In this document: positions 30,979 to 39,226 of the stretch, in pieces | How the letters are laid out: every line of letters begins with the position of its first letter | Position numbering within the stretch: position 1 is the stretch's first letter | Source of the DNA: Candidatus Zixiibacteriota bacterium | Lineage (GTDB): Bacteria > Zixibacteria > MSB-5A5 > WJJR01 | Assembly (NCBI GenBank): GCA_040752595.1 | Contig: JBFMGX010000048.1 | Coordinates: 1 to 39,226 of the forward strand | Reading direction: 5' to 3' | Length of the DNA: 39,226 nt | The notes under the pieces: model-generated | Database searches by the model: none | Told to the model about the DNA's origin: nothing | The model's input: the letters and a program-made list of their open reading frames with translations, nothing else | Position numbers and translations under genes: made by a program

Positions 30979-32097
30979 CTATTGCAGTTGGGGAAGGCCC
31001 GGGACCAGGTTCAGACCCAGGCCGGGAAGATCGCGAACCGCCAGTTGCCCCTGCGTAATGGCCAGCGGTTGGTCGACCAGATCAGCCCCGACCGAACCCG
31101 CAGTGGCCAATCCGGCTGCGGGAGCGCCGGATCCCTGGGCGGCGGCCAGATGCATCGTCATCGCCACGCCGACGTCGCTTTCCCACGCCGATGAGTAGAC
31201 GACGCGCACCTTACGCAACCGCGCCAGCGTCGCCAGACGGGTGCAGCCGACAATGCCGCCGATCACCATCGGTTTAAGGACGATCAGGTCGCACAGATCG
31301 GACTCGATCAGATGGCGGGCGTTGTCGAACGAGTCGGCCTCCTCGTCCAGGGCCAGCGGTACACGCGCCGTGCGCGCGAGACGTCGGGCGATGGTCGCAT
31401 AGCCGATCGGAAGCGGTTGTTCGACGAACTCGGCCCTGATGTCGGCGGCGATCTTCAAGACAGTCGCCGCCCGCGATTGGTCCCAGGCGCCGTTGGCGTC
31501 GATGCGCAGTTGCCCGCCGGGAACGGCATTGCGTACGGCGCCGATGCAGGCGATGTCGTGTTCCAATCGGCCGACACCGGCTTTGATCTTGAATGTCACG
31601 TATCCCTGGAATGCCAGTTCGCGCGCCAGTTGCCCCAATTGCGCCGGATCATCGCCGTGCAGCAGGGCGTTCACATGAACCGACGTCGCGGCCGCGGTAT
31701 TGAGCCAGCGGGCCAAAGGGAGCCGCTGCCGTCGGGCGGCCAAGTCGGCGATCGCGGTCTCCCAGGCACATTGCAGCGCGGGGAGTCCCGCGACCCACTC
31801 ACCCCACGCGGCCGCACCGGCACTGAGTTGGTGGAACGAATCTGGGACGAGCACGGCGGCGGACACGCCGGGGAGGAAGCGGTCACGCATTTCGAGGGCG
31901 CGCGCGGTCACCTGTGCCAGCGTATCGCGCGAAAATCCCGGCAGGGGAGCGGCATCGCCGACGCCAAACGCTCCGGTATCGTCGCTGACGATGAGGAGCA
32001 GGCCATTCCGATTGGCGTACGTGCCGTGTGCGGTCGTGATCGGTCGCGGGAGTGGACGATCGTAAGGAATGACAGCGAGCTTCAGGGTCTTCACCAC
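30979..32097 (-). CDS. menC: o-Succinylbenzoate synthase MenC
   Basis: A 372-residue enolase-superfamily enzyme that dehydrates SHCHC to o-succinylbenzoate. The active-site features are visible: TFKIKAG (Lys base), RIDANGAW (Asp metal ligand), FVEQPL (Glu), ALDEEAD (Asp/Glu) and LIVLKPMVIGG (second Lys). The start is GTG at 32097 or 32094, inside the last codons of menA (7-nt overlap), so the two are translationally coupled; GGCGGAG lies just upstream. Fits the long-chain MenC class rather than N-acylamino-acid racemase because of its operon. Confidence 0.92.
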   Translation of the reverse strand: MVKTLKLAVIPYDRPLPRPITTAHGTYANRNGLLLIVSDDTGAFGVGDAAPLPGFSRDTLAQVTARALEMRDRFLPGVSAAVLVPDSFHQLSAGAAAWGEWVAGLPALQCAWETAIADLAARRQRLPLARWLNTAAATSVHVNALLHGDDPAQLGQLARELAFQGYVTFKIKAGVGRLEHDIACIGAVRNAVPGGQLRIDANGAWDQSRAATVLKIAADIRAEFVEQPLPIGYATIARRLARTARVPLALDEEADSFDNARHLIESDLCDLIVLKPMVIGGIVGCTRLATLARLRKVRVVYSSAWESDVGVAMTMHLAAAQGSGAPAAGLATAGSVGADLVDQPLAITQGQLAVRDLPGLGLNLVPGLPQLQ

Positions 32098-33011
32098 ATG
32101 ACTCCGCCGGCGAACACCAACGCGTACAGCAGCTGCGAACGCGCCGTGGCCGCCAGAACCTCATTGAGTGCTACACCTTGATCCACTCTTCCGATCCGGC
32201 GGACAAGCCGGATGCCCAGAAGTGCGACCGCCGAGGCGGCCAGCACCGCCGGACCGACGGCGTCGGTTGCGTACAGGCCGATCGGTGTCAGAAACGTCAC
32301 GAGTATGAGGATGGCGTACTCCCAGACGGCGCCGCGCCGCCCGAGACGCACTGCGAGCGTGCGCTTCCCGGCCCGGCGGTCGGACTCGATATCGCGCAGG
32401 TTGTTGACGCAGAGTACAGCGGCCGCCCATGCCCCCATCGGGATGGCGGCCTGCCAGGCGGCGGATGTCGTTGTTAGTGTCTGCACGTAGTATGTGCCCA
32501 CGACCGCGACCGGCCCGAAGAAGATGAAGACAAAGATGTCCCCCAGACCGTGGTACCCGAAGGGATAGGGACCGCCGGTGTAGAGCCATGCGGCGGCCAG
32601 GGAGCAGAGGCCGATGGCGACCACCGGCCAGCCTCCGCGGAAAACAAGATAAATTCCGACGAGAAAAGCCAGCGCGAAGACGAACGCCACGGCCCGGCGC
32701 ATCTGCGCCGGGGTGACCCATCCGGCCTGGGTGGCGCGGGTCGGTCCGAGGCGATCCGTGCCATCGGCTCCGCGCAGGTGGTCGGACAGGTCATTGGCGA
32801 AGTTCGTGCCGACCTGAATCGCGATAGCGCCGACCAGCGCCGCCAGCGCGGCGGGGAGGACAAACGCATGGTCGTGCCAAGCCAGCGCCGAGCCGACGAT
32901 CACCGGTGAAATCCCGGTCCAGAGCGTCTTCGGGCGCGCCGCCAGGTACCAGATCGTCCACCATGACGGGCGTCGCAGAATGCCATCGCCCGCGTCGCGA
33001 CTGGTGTCCAT
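32091..33011 (-). CDS. menA: 1,4-Dihydroxy-2-naphthoate polyprenyltransferase MenA
   Basis: A 306-residue UbiA-superfamily membrane enzyme that attaches the prenyl tail to DHNA with loss of CO2. The two Asp-rich motifs are QVGTNFANDLSDHLRGADG (NxxxDxxxD) and NNLRDIESDRRAGKRTLAV (second DxxxD). About eight or nine membrane spans follow, as in the family. I prefer the ATG at 33011, 13 nt after the menB stop; a GTG at 33062 would overlap menB. Substrate is inferred from the operon and from WYLAARPKTLWTGISPV, typical of MenA. Confidence 0.92.
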   Translation of the reverse strand: MDTSRDAGDGILRRPSWWTIWYLAARPKTLWTGISPVIVGSALAWHDHAFVLPAALAALVGAIAIQVGTNFANDLSDHLRGADGTDRLGPTRATQAGWVTPAQMRRAVAFVFALAFLVGIYLVFRGGWPVVAIGLCSLAAAWLYTGGPYPFGYHGLGDIFVFIFFGPVAVVGTYYVQTLTTTSAAWQAAIPMGAWAAAVLCVNNLRDIESDRRAGKRTLAVRLGRRGAVWEYAILILVTFLTPIGLYATDAVGPAVLAASAVALLGIRLVRRIGRVDQGVALNEVLAATARSQLLYALVFAGGVMW

Positions 33012-33024
33012 GACTCTGTGCCCG

Positions 33025-33846
33025 CTACGGGTGCCGTGGGAACTTGGCGAAGTCCGGCTCACGTTTCTCGAGGAAGGCGTTGCGCCCCTCCTGCGCCTCC
33101 GCGGTCATATAGTACAACAGCGTGGCGTTTCCGGCCAACTCCTGAAGTCCGGCCTGACCATCGCAGTCGGCGTTGAATGCCGCCTTGAGACAACGGAGCG
33201 CCAGCGGTGAGTGGGCCAGAATGCTGCGGCACCAGGCCACCGTTTCCTCCTCCAATCGTTCGAGCGGCACCACCGCATTGACCAGGCCCATCGCCAGCGC
33301 CTCGTCCGCCGTGTATTGGCGGCACAGATACCAGATCTCACGGGCCTTCTTCTGGCCGACGATGCGAGCCAGATACGAGGCGCCGAAGCCGCCATCGAAA
33401 CTCCCGACACGCGGGCCGGTCTGGCCGAACCGGGCGTTGTCAGCGGCGATGGTCAGATCGCAGATCACATGCAGGACGTGGCCGCCACCGATGGCGTATC
33501 CCGCCACCATGGCAATGACGGGCTTGGGCAGGGAACGGATGGCGCGCTGAAGGTCAAGGACATTCAGACGGGCCACGCCGCCCTCGTCGACATATCCGCT
33601 GTCGCTCCGGATGCTCTGGTCCCCGCCCGAGCAAAAGGCGGCGGTCCCCTCACCAGTGAGAATCACGACACCGATCTGGTGATCATTGCGCGCATCATCG
33701 AAGGCAGCGGCCATGTCGACCACAGTCTGCGGCCGGAAGGCGTTGCGGACATGGGGACGGTTGATCGTGACCTTGGCGATGCCGTCGCCCTTCTCGTACT
33801 TGATGTCGGCGAACTCACCCGCCGGTTGCCATTTGGGAATGCTCAT
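33025..33846 (-). CDS. menB: 1,4-Dihydroxy-2-naphthoyl-CoA synthase MenB
   Basis: A 273-residue crotonase-family enzyme that closes the second ring, turning OSB-CoA into DHNA-CoA. The ATG at 33846 is set by GGAGGT about 10 nt upstream; a longer frame begins in the intergenic gap. Key segments: [10 protein letters not shown] (oxyanion loop), [20 protein letters not shown] and [19 protein letters not shown]. The Gly in QTGP marks the bicarbonate-dependent class; other MenB proteins have Asp there (as in mycobacteria). The C-terminal part is strikingly like E. coli MenB ([29 protein letters not shown]). Part of the men operon. Confidence 0.95.
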   Translation of the reverse strand: MSIPKWQPAGEFADIKYEKGDGIAKVTINRPHVRNAFRPQTVVDMAAAFDDARNDHQIGVVILTGEGTAAFCSGGDQSIRSDSGYVDEGGVARLNVLDLQRAIRSLPKPVIAMVAGYAIGGGHVLHVICDLTIAADNARFGQTGPRVGSFDGGFGASYLARIVGQKKAREIWYLCRQYTADEALAMGLVNAVVPLERLEEETVAWCRSILAHSPLALRCLKAAFNADCDGQAGLQELAGNATLLYYMTAEAQEGRNAFLEKREPDFAKFPRHP

Positions 33847-33874
33847 CAGGATCAGACCTCCAGTCGGTATCAAC

Positions 33875-34732
33875 TTATTCTCCACCGCATCCGGACCCGG
33901 TGGGAGCCGGTGCGGAGTGTGGACTCAGAAGAAAGGGAATCGCGGCGGACAAACATGCCGTGGGATTCTCCCAGTGCGGTGCGTGGCCGCAGCCGGAGAT
34001 GATTTCCATTCGGGCGCGGGGAATCGTCGCCGTCATGGCCGTTCCAATGGCGCGGAACTTGGCGTCCTGCTCCCCCGTCAGAATGAGTACAGGAGAACGC
34101 AGAGCGGGCAAAGAGTTTGTGAGTGGGCTCTGCGCGCCGACCCCCAGACCGCGCAACGCCGATGCCAGACCGGATGCCGTGTGCATCCGGCGCAGACGAC
34201 GGGCCAGTTCACGACGCGATTCCGGAAGCGTTTGCTGGTTCGCAAACATCGGCTGCGCCAGCCACCTCTCGATGAACTCGGGAACGCCGATCCGCACGAT
34301 CTCACAGGCCAGTGCCTCGTCATCACATTGCCGCTGCTCTCGTGCGACAGGATCGTCGATGCCGGGGGACGCACTTTCGAGAATCACATGGTCCCAGCGC
34401 CGCGGATAGGTCACAGCGAGAAGAAGCGCCAGTCGGCCTCCCATCGAATATCCCCAGAGACTCGTCTTGAGAATCCCCCGCTCATCCAGCAGATCGATCA
34501 GGTCGCAGGCGACACGCGGCATGGTGTGCGTTTCGCGTGCGTCCCGTATGCCCGTGCGGCCGTGCCCCGGGAGATCGACACGCAGGCAGTGAAACGATCC
34601 CGCCAAACCGGACACGATGTCATCCCACATCTCAACGCAACCGGTGAAGCCGTGCAAAAGGAGGATCGTCGGCCGGGTGGGATCGCCATCCTCACGGACA
34701 TGCCAATCGTATGTTCGCAGGGTGTCGCTCAC
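33875..34732 (-). CDS. menH: 2-Succinyl-6-hydroxy-2,4-cyclohexadiene-1-carboxylate synthase MenH
   Basis: A 285-residue alpha/beta hydrolase-fold enzyme that eliminates pyruvate from SEPHCHC. The nucleophile is in [10 protein letters not shown], with Asp in LTGEQDAKF and His in [18 protein letters not shown] is the oxyanion region. The start is the GTG at 34732, which overlaps the menD stop (GTGA), so translation is coupled to menD. A longer open frame extends upstream into menD but lacks support. MenD-MenH adjacency is usual. Confidence 0.9.
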   Translation of the reverse strand: MSDTLRTYDWHVREDGDPTRPTILLLHGFTGCVEMWDDIVSGLAGSFHCLRVDLPGHGRTGIRDARETHTMPRVACDLIDLLDERGILKTSLWGYSMGGRLALLLAVTYPRRWDHVILESASPGIDDPVAREQRQCDDEALACEIVRIGVPEFIERWLAQPMFANQQTLPESRRELARRLRRMHTASGLASALRGLGVGAQSPLTNSLPALRSPVLILTGEQDAKFRAIGTAMTATIPRARMEIISGCGHAPHWENPTACLSAAIPFLLSPHSAPAPTGSGCGGE

Positions 34733-36564
34733 GGCGTTTGACCAGACAGGCGTGTCTCGATCTGTTGGCACCGCGCACGGTGCCGCTTCCATGTGCGCTG
34801 GCGGTCAGAATTAACTGCAATGATCTGCGGTCCCGGTTTCGGCATCGTTTCGGTGTAGACCTCAACAAACTCTACCAATGACGACACGGGGCGCCAAGGG
34901 ATGCCGAACAGCGCTGCCGCCCGGGACAAGTCCAGTTCATGCGGCATCGCCACTAGGCGCTCCATTGTGTCTACGTGACCGGCAATGGGCAAGTGGGAAA
35001 AGATGCCGCCGCCATTGTTGTCGAGGAGAACGATCTTGAGATTCAGTCGTTCGCGGGCAAGACCCCACAGGCCGTTGAGGTCGTGCAGGAAGGCGATGTC
35101 ACCGATGACAAGAACAACCGTCCTTTTGGAAGCCGACGCCGCCCCGGCCGCGGATGAGATGAGGCCATCTATGCCATTGGCGCCGCGATTGACCAAGACG
35201 CGCGTCGTCGGGGACCGCGCCGGTGCATAGGCATCGGCCCAGCGGATCGGCATGCTGTTGGACAGATAGATGATCCCTTCCTTTGGGGCGTGGTGAAAGA
35301 CGGCGGCGACGACATCGGCTTCGAACAGTTCTCGGGGATTGAGTTGGTCACGGTCGGCGGTGATCACCGCCGCAACTGCCTCATCCGCCTCTCGCCACAA
35401 GCGCAGATAGGCGGGATCGCAGCGCGCCTCATCGGGTCCCGAGAACAGGCGTTGGAGCGCGTCGACAGGGTGACCGTGCAAACGGTGCGTGGCATAGTTA
35501 TAAGGATCAGCGAACTCATTATGTTCGTTGACAAGGACCCGCAATGGCGGCCCGAAACCGGCAAGCCATTCATTGAGGAGTCTTGAGGTCGGCAGACCGC
35601 CGAGGCGAATGACGCAATCGGGAACAGCGCGGTGCGCGAACCGGGTACAGCGGAGCGACAAGTCATAGTGAGAGATTATATTATCGGTCGGCCAGTCACT
35701 CGTGCGCCACTGGGAGGCGACGTCGGGGAGGATGGGAATGCATCGCAGCCACTCCATCCCAGTCGCGGCGATGGGACGCTCGGATTCGTCCTGGGGACCG
35801 AGTACAAGCAGCGGGCGCGACGATCGGAGGATTGCGCTACGCACGAAGTCCCACTCGGTCTGCGGTGACGATTCAGAGGGCCGCACGAGGCCGGGCGCGA
35901 CATGTTGGTGGTCGTGAGTGGCCATCTTTTGCATCACGCGTGTCGCGACCGCCGGCTCCGGGATCAACGGTTCTTCGAAGGGGACATTCAGATGCACCGG
36001 GCCGTGTGGGGAGCCCAGCGCGGCCGCATATGCCCTGGCCGCGTGATCGACCCAGACTCCCTCCACATACCCCCCCGGCTGGGGTTCCGGCAGATCGGCA
36101 TGGTAGCACGGATAGTGCGCGTACAGATTGACCTGGTTGATTGTCTGTGGTGCCCCCCGGCCTCTCAGGTCGGGTGGACGGTCGGCGGTGAGTGCGATCA
36201 GCGGTGTATGGGATTGACGCGCCTCGATGATGGCGGGATAGTAGTTTGCGGCAGCGGTTCCGGACGTGCAAATCAGCAGGGCGGGTCGGCGCAGCGCCTT
36301 GCCGATGCCCAGAGCGCGGAAGCCGGCGGCACGTTCATCAGGATGAGTGGTAATGTCAAGTCCCGGTCGGCGGCTCGCGGCGAGCACCAGTGGCGTGGAC
36401 CGCGACCCGGAGGAGATCACGACATGCCTGACTCCAAGGGCGGCGAATCTCCCGATCAGCGCCGCCGCGCAGCGCACGTTGGCGACGGCGACGGCGGATT
36501 CCGCGCCTTCTATGATCGGAGCGCCGTCAGGAACGCCAGGAGTTTGCTGTCTGTCTCGCGCCAT
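34729..36564 (-). CDS. menD: SEPHCHC synthase MenD
   Basis: A 611-residue thiamine-diphosphate enzyme that adds the succinic semialdehyde unit from 2-oxoglutarate to isochorismate. Visible motifs: VISSGSRSTPL (substrate site), HPDERAAGFRALGIGKA (catalytic Glu), STGTAAANYYPA-type TSGTAAANY, and the ThDP/Mg site GDIAFLHDLNGLW with LLDNNGGGIFSHLP. The ATG at 36564 lies inside menF, so the two genes overlap by 55 bp; a GAGAGAG site precedes it. Length is normal. It is the second gene of the operon and is translationally coupled to menH. Confidence 0.93.
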   Translation of the reverse strand: MARDRQQTPGVPDGAPIIEGAESAVAVANVRCAAALIGRFAALGVRHVVISSGSRSTPLVLAASRRPGLDITTHPDERAAGFRALGIGKALRRPALLICTSGTAAANYYPAIIEARQSHTPLIALTADRPPDLRGRGAPQTINQVNLYAHYPCYHADLPEPQPGGYVEGVWVDHAARAYAAALGSPHGPVHLNVPFEEPLIPEPAVATRVMQKMATHDHQHVAPGLVRPSESSPQTEWDFVRSAILRSSRPLLVLGPQDESERPIAATGMEWLRCIPILPDVASQWRTSDWPTDNIISHYDLSLRCTRFAHRAVPDCVIRLGGLPTSRLLNEWLAGFGPPLRVLVNEHNEFADPYNYATHRLHGHPVDALQRLFSGPDEARCDPAYLRLWREADEAVAAVITADRDQLNPRELFEADVVAAVFHHAPKEGIIYLSNSMPIRWADAYAPARSPTTRVLVNRGANGIDGLISSAAGAASASKRTVVLVIGDIAFLHDLNGLWGLARERLNLKIVLLDNNGGGIFSHLPIAGHVDTMERLVAMPHELDLSRAAALFGIPWRPVSSLVEFVEVYTETMPKPGPQIIAVNSDRQRTWKRHRARCQQIETRLSGQTP

Positions 36565-37970
36565 TCTCTCTCGGGGTCGGAGCCGGAGACCAACCCGGCT
36601 CCGGCGAAGAGCCACGCAGCACGGTCCACGATCAACGCCGAACGGATGCCGACGGCGAATTCGGCAGCGTCGGCGCCGATCCATCCCACCGGAGCGGCGT
36701 ACCAGCCGCGTGAGGACCGTTCGGCTTCGCGTATCGCCCGCAAGGCCTCTGGGCGCGGCCAGCCGCCGACGGATGGAGTCGGATGCAGATGCTTCAAGAC
36801 ATCGCCGAGGGTCACGCTCTCGTTCAGTTCCGCGGAGACCGGGGTGCGCAAGTGCTGGAGGGTGGCCAGAACGAGTAACTCCGGCTGGTCGGCAAGAGAC
36901 AATTGCCGACAGAGCGGACCGAGGGTGTCGTGCACGCCGCTGACGACGAGATCATGTTCCCGGCGATCCTTGGTCGCTGACATTAGCGCGGTCGCCAACT
37001 CACGATCGACGTCGGCACTTTCCCCCCGACCCGTCGTGCCTGCGACACACTCGCTGTCCAGTCTTCGCCCCTGGAGTCGCAAGAGGCGCTCGGGCGACGC
37101 ACCGACGAATGCATGTGAATCCCGCGGCCGGAAGCTGAACTGATAGCAGTCTGGAGTCTTGGTTCGCAGCGCCCGGAGCACAGTCCACGGGTCGATACAG
37201 GTCGCTGCGGGAGAGGTATTGTAGCGCCGGCGGCGCGACAGCACGGCCTTGTCCAAGGCGCCGCCTTCAATAAGGGCCAGGAGGCCTGATGCTGCCTCGT
37301 GCCAGCGATGACGCTCGCCGTCGGTTGCATCGTCCGTCGCCGCGAGAAGTTCGAGCGGCGGCGGCATGGGAGAGGTTTGTGCCGGTGCCGATTCAGGCCA
37401 GTAGCGGTCGTTGAGTCGCTTCAACTCCGTGGGTAGCGCCGCGGGACTGGCGTCAGGAGGAATGGCAATCGAAAGCAGGATATGCGATTCGAGGCCCCGG
37501 CGGATATAGAGAGCTTCGGGGAGAACCAACAGGGCATCGGAAAACCCGGTGTCACACCAGAGATCGTCGGGGGGTGTTTGTGGGTCGAACGAGAACCCGC
37601 CGAAGAAACGCATCTGCCGGTGCAGCGGAGCCGCTTCGGCGACCAGCCGATGGCGCAGAAAGGCGACGGCCTCATCGGCGACATTGGCTATGGCATCAGG
37701 GCCCTGCCCCTCGATGCGGCAGGCGCTCCCCGCGGCCCCATATTCCCAACCGTCGCGATCGCGCCAGTATATTGTGGGCGCGGATGATCGGCCCGCCAGC
37801 CAAGTCAACGGATCTGTGGCCGGGGCCGGAAAGCCAAGAACGAGGATGGACCTCTCACGGCTCTCACGGGCTCGCTGTGACGCGACTTCTGACAGGTGCC
37901 AAGGCGGTGTATTGTGGGCGCCTTTCGGCGTTGTCAGCGGTCGGTCGAACGGCAGGGCGTTAGAGGCCAT
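36510..37970 (-). CDS. menF: Isochorismate synthase MenF
   Basis: A 486-residue chorismate-binding enzyme that hydrates and rearranges chorismate to isochorismate, the first step of the pathway. The C-terminal catalytic half shows GALDKAVLSRRR (general-base Lys), FVGASPERLLRL, SECVAGTTGRG, HLHPTPSVGGWP and YAAPVGWIGADAAEFAVGIRS. The sequence lacks the PabB/TrpE anthranilate-synthase features. The start is uncertain: ATG 37970 or GTG 37985, both with weak ribosome-binding sites. First gene of the men operon, so its promoter should lie between 37971 and 38079, shared with the divergent ubiE/menG. Confidence 0.92.
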   Translation of the reverse strand: MASNALPFDRPLTTPKGAHNTPPWHLSEVASQRARESRERSILVLGFPAPATDPLTWLAGRSSAPTIYWRDRDGWEYGAAGSACRIEGQGPDAIANVADEAVAFLRHRLVAEAAPLHRQMRFFGGFSFDPQTPPDDLWCDTGFSDALLVLPEALYIRRGLESHILLSIAIPPDASPAALPTELKRLNDRYWPESAPAQTSPMPPPLELLAATDDATDGERHRWHEAASGLLALIEGGALDKAVLSRRRRYNTSPAATCIDPWTVLRALRTKTPDCYQFSFRPRDSHAFVGASPERLLRLQGRRLDSECVAGTTGRGESADVDRELATALMSATKDRREHDLVVSGVHDTLGPLCRQLSLADQPELLVLATLQHLRTPVSAELNESVTLGDVLKHLHPTPSVGGWPRPEALRAIREAERSSRGWYAAPVGWIGADAAEFAVGIRSALIVDRAAWLFAGAGLVSGSDPEREWRETDSKLLAFLTALRS

Positions 37971-38030
37971 CGGTACAGGCACCAAGTCTTGTGATCCCAG
38001 CGTTTTCTACCAGACGGTGGGGCTCAAGTG

Positions 38031-38040
38031 CCATAATATA
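38031..38040. promoter_or_regulatory. AT-rich core of the menF/ubiE divergent promoter region
   Basis: CCATAATATA is the only AT-rich stretch in this GC-rich divergent gap. It reads CATAAT on the plus strand and TATATT on the minus strand, either of which could be a -10 box. No convincing -35 box is visible on either side, so direction is unresolved. Confidence 0.25.
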
Positions 38041-38142
38041 CGGCTTCGGTGGGAAGTCCTTCCACCCGAATAAGGATTCGTGGACGCACCCCGATCGCGG
38101 ATTCTATCTGTAAGCGAAGGACGTCAGAGGCTCAAGTCGGCA

Positions 38143-38844
38143 ATGATGGTTGAGCGCGCGAGTATTCGAGAGATGTTCGGCGCCGTGGCGCCGGGATACG
38201 ATCGCGCCAACCAAGTTCTCTCGCTGGGGGTCCACCACTACTGGCGGCGACGCGCCGTCCGAGAGTCGGGAGCTGGGCCGGGGGAGTGGGTTCTCGACTG
38301 TGCCACCGGGACCGGAGATCTGGCTTTGGCCTTTCGAAGGGCGGTGACAGCGACCGGCAGAGTCGTCGGTCTCGATTTCGCCGGACCGATGCTCACGCTG
38401 GCGGTTGCCAAGGCGGCCAGGGCACGGGCGACGGTCGATTTTGTCTTGGGCGATGTGCTCAGACTCCCATTCTCCGATGGCACATTCGACATCGCCAGCA
38501 TCGCCTTCGGAATCCGCAACCTGGACGATCCTATTGGCGGCCTGGCGGAAATGGCTCGGGTGGTCCGACCTGGAGGGCGAGTGGTCGTGTTGGAGTTCGG
38601 TCAGCCGGAGGCACGACTGTTCGGGCGGGCATACCGCTGGTACAGCCAGGTGGCGATCCCGCGCGTCGGTGGGTGGATCACAGGCAAGCCATCGTCGTAC
38701 CGTTACTTGAGCGAGAGTGCCGCAGCGTTCCCGTCCGACAACCGGTTTGCTGAGTTGATGCGCCAAACCGGCGCGTTCCGATCCATCCGGGTCATTCCAG
38801 TCACGCTCCGGATCGCCTACATCTATGTCGGCGCGGTGGCGTAG
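38143..38844 (+). CDS. menG: Demethylmenaquinone methyltransferase UbiE/MenG
   Basis: A 233-residue class I SAM methyltransferase that makes the last step, demethylmenaquinone to menaquinone. Motif I is LDCATGTGDLALAF, motif II VVGLDFAGPMLTLA, with FVLGDVLRLPFSDGTFD and SIAFGIRNLDD; the UbiE signature RVVRPGGRVVVLEFGQP follows. KPSSYRYLSESAAAFPS and the end TLRIAYIYVG are family-typical. I take the ATG at 38143 (an ATG at 38146 is equivalent); a GTG at 38080 with AAGGA just upstream would add 21 residues. It is divergent from the men operon. A role in ubiquinone synthesis is unlikely because no ubi genes are present in the window. Confidence 0.92.
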   Translation: MMVERASIREMFGAVAPGYDRANQVLSLGVHHYWRRRAVRESGAGPGEWVLDCATGTGDLALAFRRAVTATGRVVGLDFAGPMLTLAVAKAARARATVDFVLGDVLRLPFSDGTFDIASIAFGIRNLDDPIGGLAEMARVVRPGGRVVVLEFGQPEARLFGRAYRWYSQVAIPRVGGWITGKPSSYRYLSESAAAFPSDNRFAELMRQTGAFRSIRVIPVTLRIAYIYVGAVA

Positions 38845-39010
38845 CATCCCCGACCATCGTCTCGGCAAGCCATTGCGTGAAAACGTGATGGGACGATGGG
38901 CATGTTCCTGTCACGTCGGCTTTCGATTTCGGGCAACCGCACGGCAGTTGAAACGTAAATATGGATAGAGGTTGTGCGGTTTTGGGGCTGCCAGCGAAAG
39001 GACATCACCC

Positions 39011-39217
39011 ATGGTACCAGAGAAACTGAAGCGATCGCTTCGCCGTTTTCAGCGTCGCCATGCCTCGTTCCGTCGCCGGGAGATACGGACACTCATCCGG
39101 CAAACACACCGCGCCGACGACGACTTGGCGGATGCCAACAAGCGGCAACCGACGCGTCAGGAGTTGCGTGTCGACGCCGAATTCCAGCAAGCCCTCCAGG
39201 ACACCGAGACCTCCTGA
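39011..39217 (+). CDS. Small charged protein, unknown
   Basis: A 68-residue, very basic N-terminal half (KLKRSLRRFQRRHASFRRRE) followed by a mixed-charge, helix-prone half (RQELRVDAEFQQALQDTE). No cysteines, no membrane span. It could bind nucleic acid or act as a linker or chaperone-type small protein, but no family is recognisable. The start ATG 39011 has AAAGGA 9 nt upstream. It is complete within the window, ending 9 bp from its edge; what follows is not visible. Confidence 0.5.
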   Translation: MVPEKLKRSLRRFQRRHASFRRREIRTLIRQTHRADDDLADANKRQPTRQELRVDAEFQQALQDTETS

Positions 39218-39226
39218 GACCTATTA

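Noticed and set aside
33011-33062. The upstream GTG start of menA
   Set aside because: It would overlap menB by 38 nt without a ribosome-binding site, and the extra residues ([14 protein letters not shown]) are not family-like.

Overview
The window is GC-rich bacterial chromosome, probably from an uncultured member of the FCB superphylum, of the kind placed in candidate division Zixibacteria or nearby phyla. This is an inference. It rests on a giant secreted protein ending in an 'NYPNPFN' FlgD/T9SS-type sorting domain, on dockerin-like 'VQDVVKxVNVAFRGA' modules in short secreted proteins, on a complete menaquinone operon, and on intergenic DNA crowded with dispersed palindromes. No phage, plasmid, CRISPR or recognisable transposase gene is visible.

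Region by region. 1-8.1 kb (minus strand): three exported proteins, namely a dockerin-like protein, a coiled-coil-tailed secreted protein directly upstream of it, and a 1586-residue adhesin-like protein. The last has a von Willebrand A domain nested in a HYR domain, six Ig-like repeats arranged as a duplicated triplet, a dockerin-like segment and a C-terminal sorting domain. 8.1-12.6 kb: small housekeeping genes (radical SAM enzyme, small membrane protein, Smr-domain protein, pterin-carbinolamine dehydratase, ferritin-like protein) separated by repeat-rich spacers. A broken copy of the dockerin gene lies between two paired-palindrome units at 12.2-12.5 kb. 12.6-15.8 kb: a Memo-AMMECR1 fusion, then a ComF-like phosphoribosyltransferase homologue whose stop overlaps the start of a divergent dprA-like gene. 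16.1-18.2 kb: a 54-residue membrane protein and an ECF sigma/anti-sigma pair in which the sigma gene is split by a -1 frame change at a run of six Gs.

18.3-25.6 kb: an outer-membrane barrel protein, a DUF4234 protein, a membrane-bound CCG-domain Fe-S oxidoreductase, DUF4342 and dodecin genes, a YyaL-type thioredoxin-domain protein, and tadA coupled to an unknown membrane protein. 25.7-29.5 kb: tRNA-Ser(CGA), an exported S9 peptidase, and a serpin predicted to be a lipoprotein. 29.5-38.0 kb (minus strand): one compact operon menF-menD-menH-menB-menA-menC-menE, with ubiE/menG divergent at 38.1 kb. Together these supply every step from chorismate to menaquinone except DHNA-CoA hydrolysis. The Fe-S oxidoreductase at 19.7-21.5 kb could pass electrons to that quinone pool. 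A small charged protein closes the window.

The most unusual features are the bipartite palindromes bounded by GTGCCAC/GTGGCAC with interchangeable cores, the architecture of the giant protein, the frame-broken sigma gene, and the ferritin-like protein that lacks two expected metal ligands.
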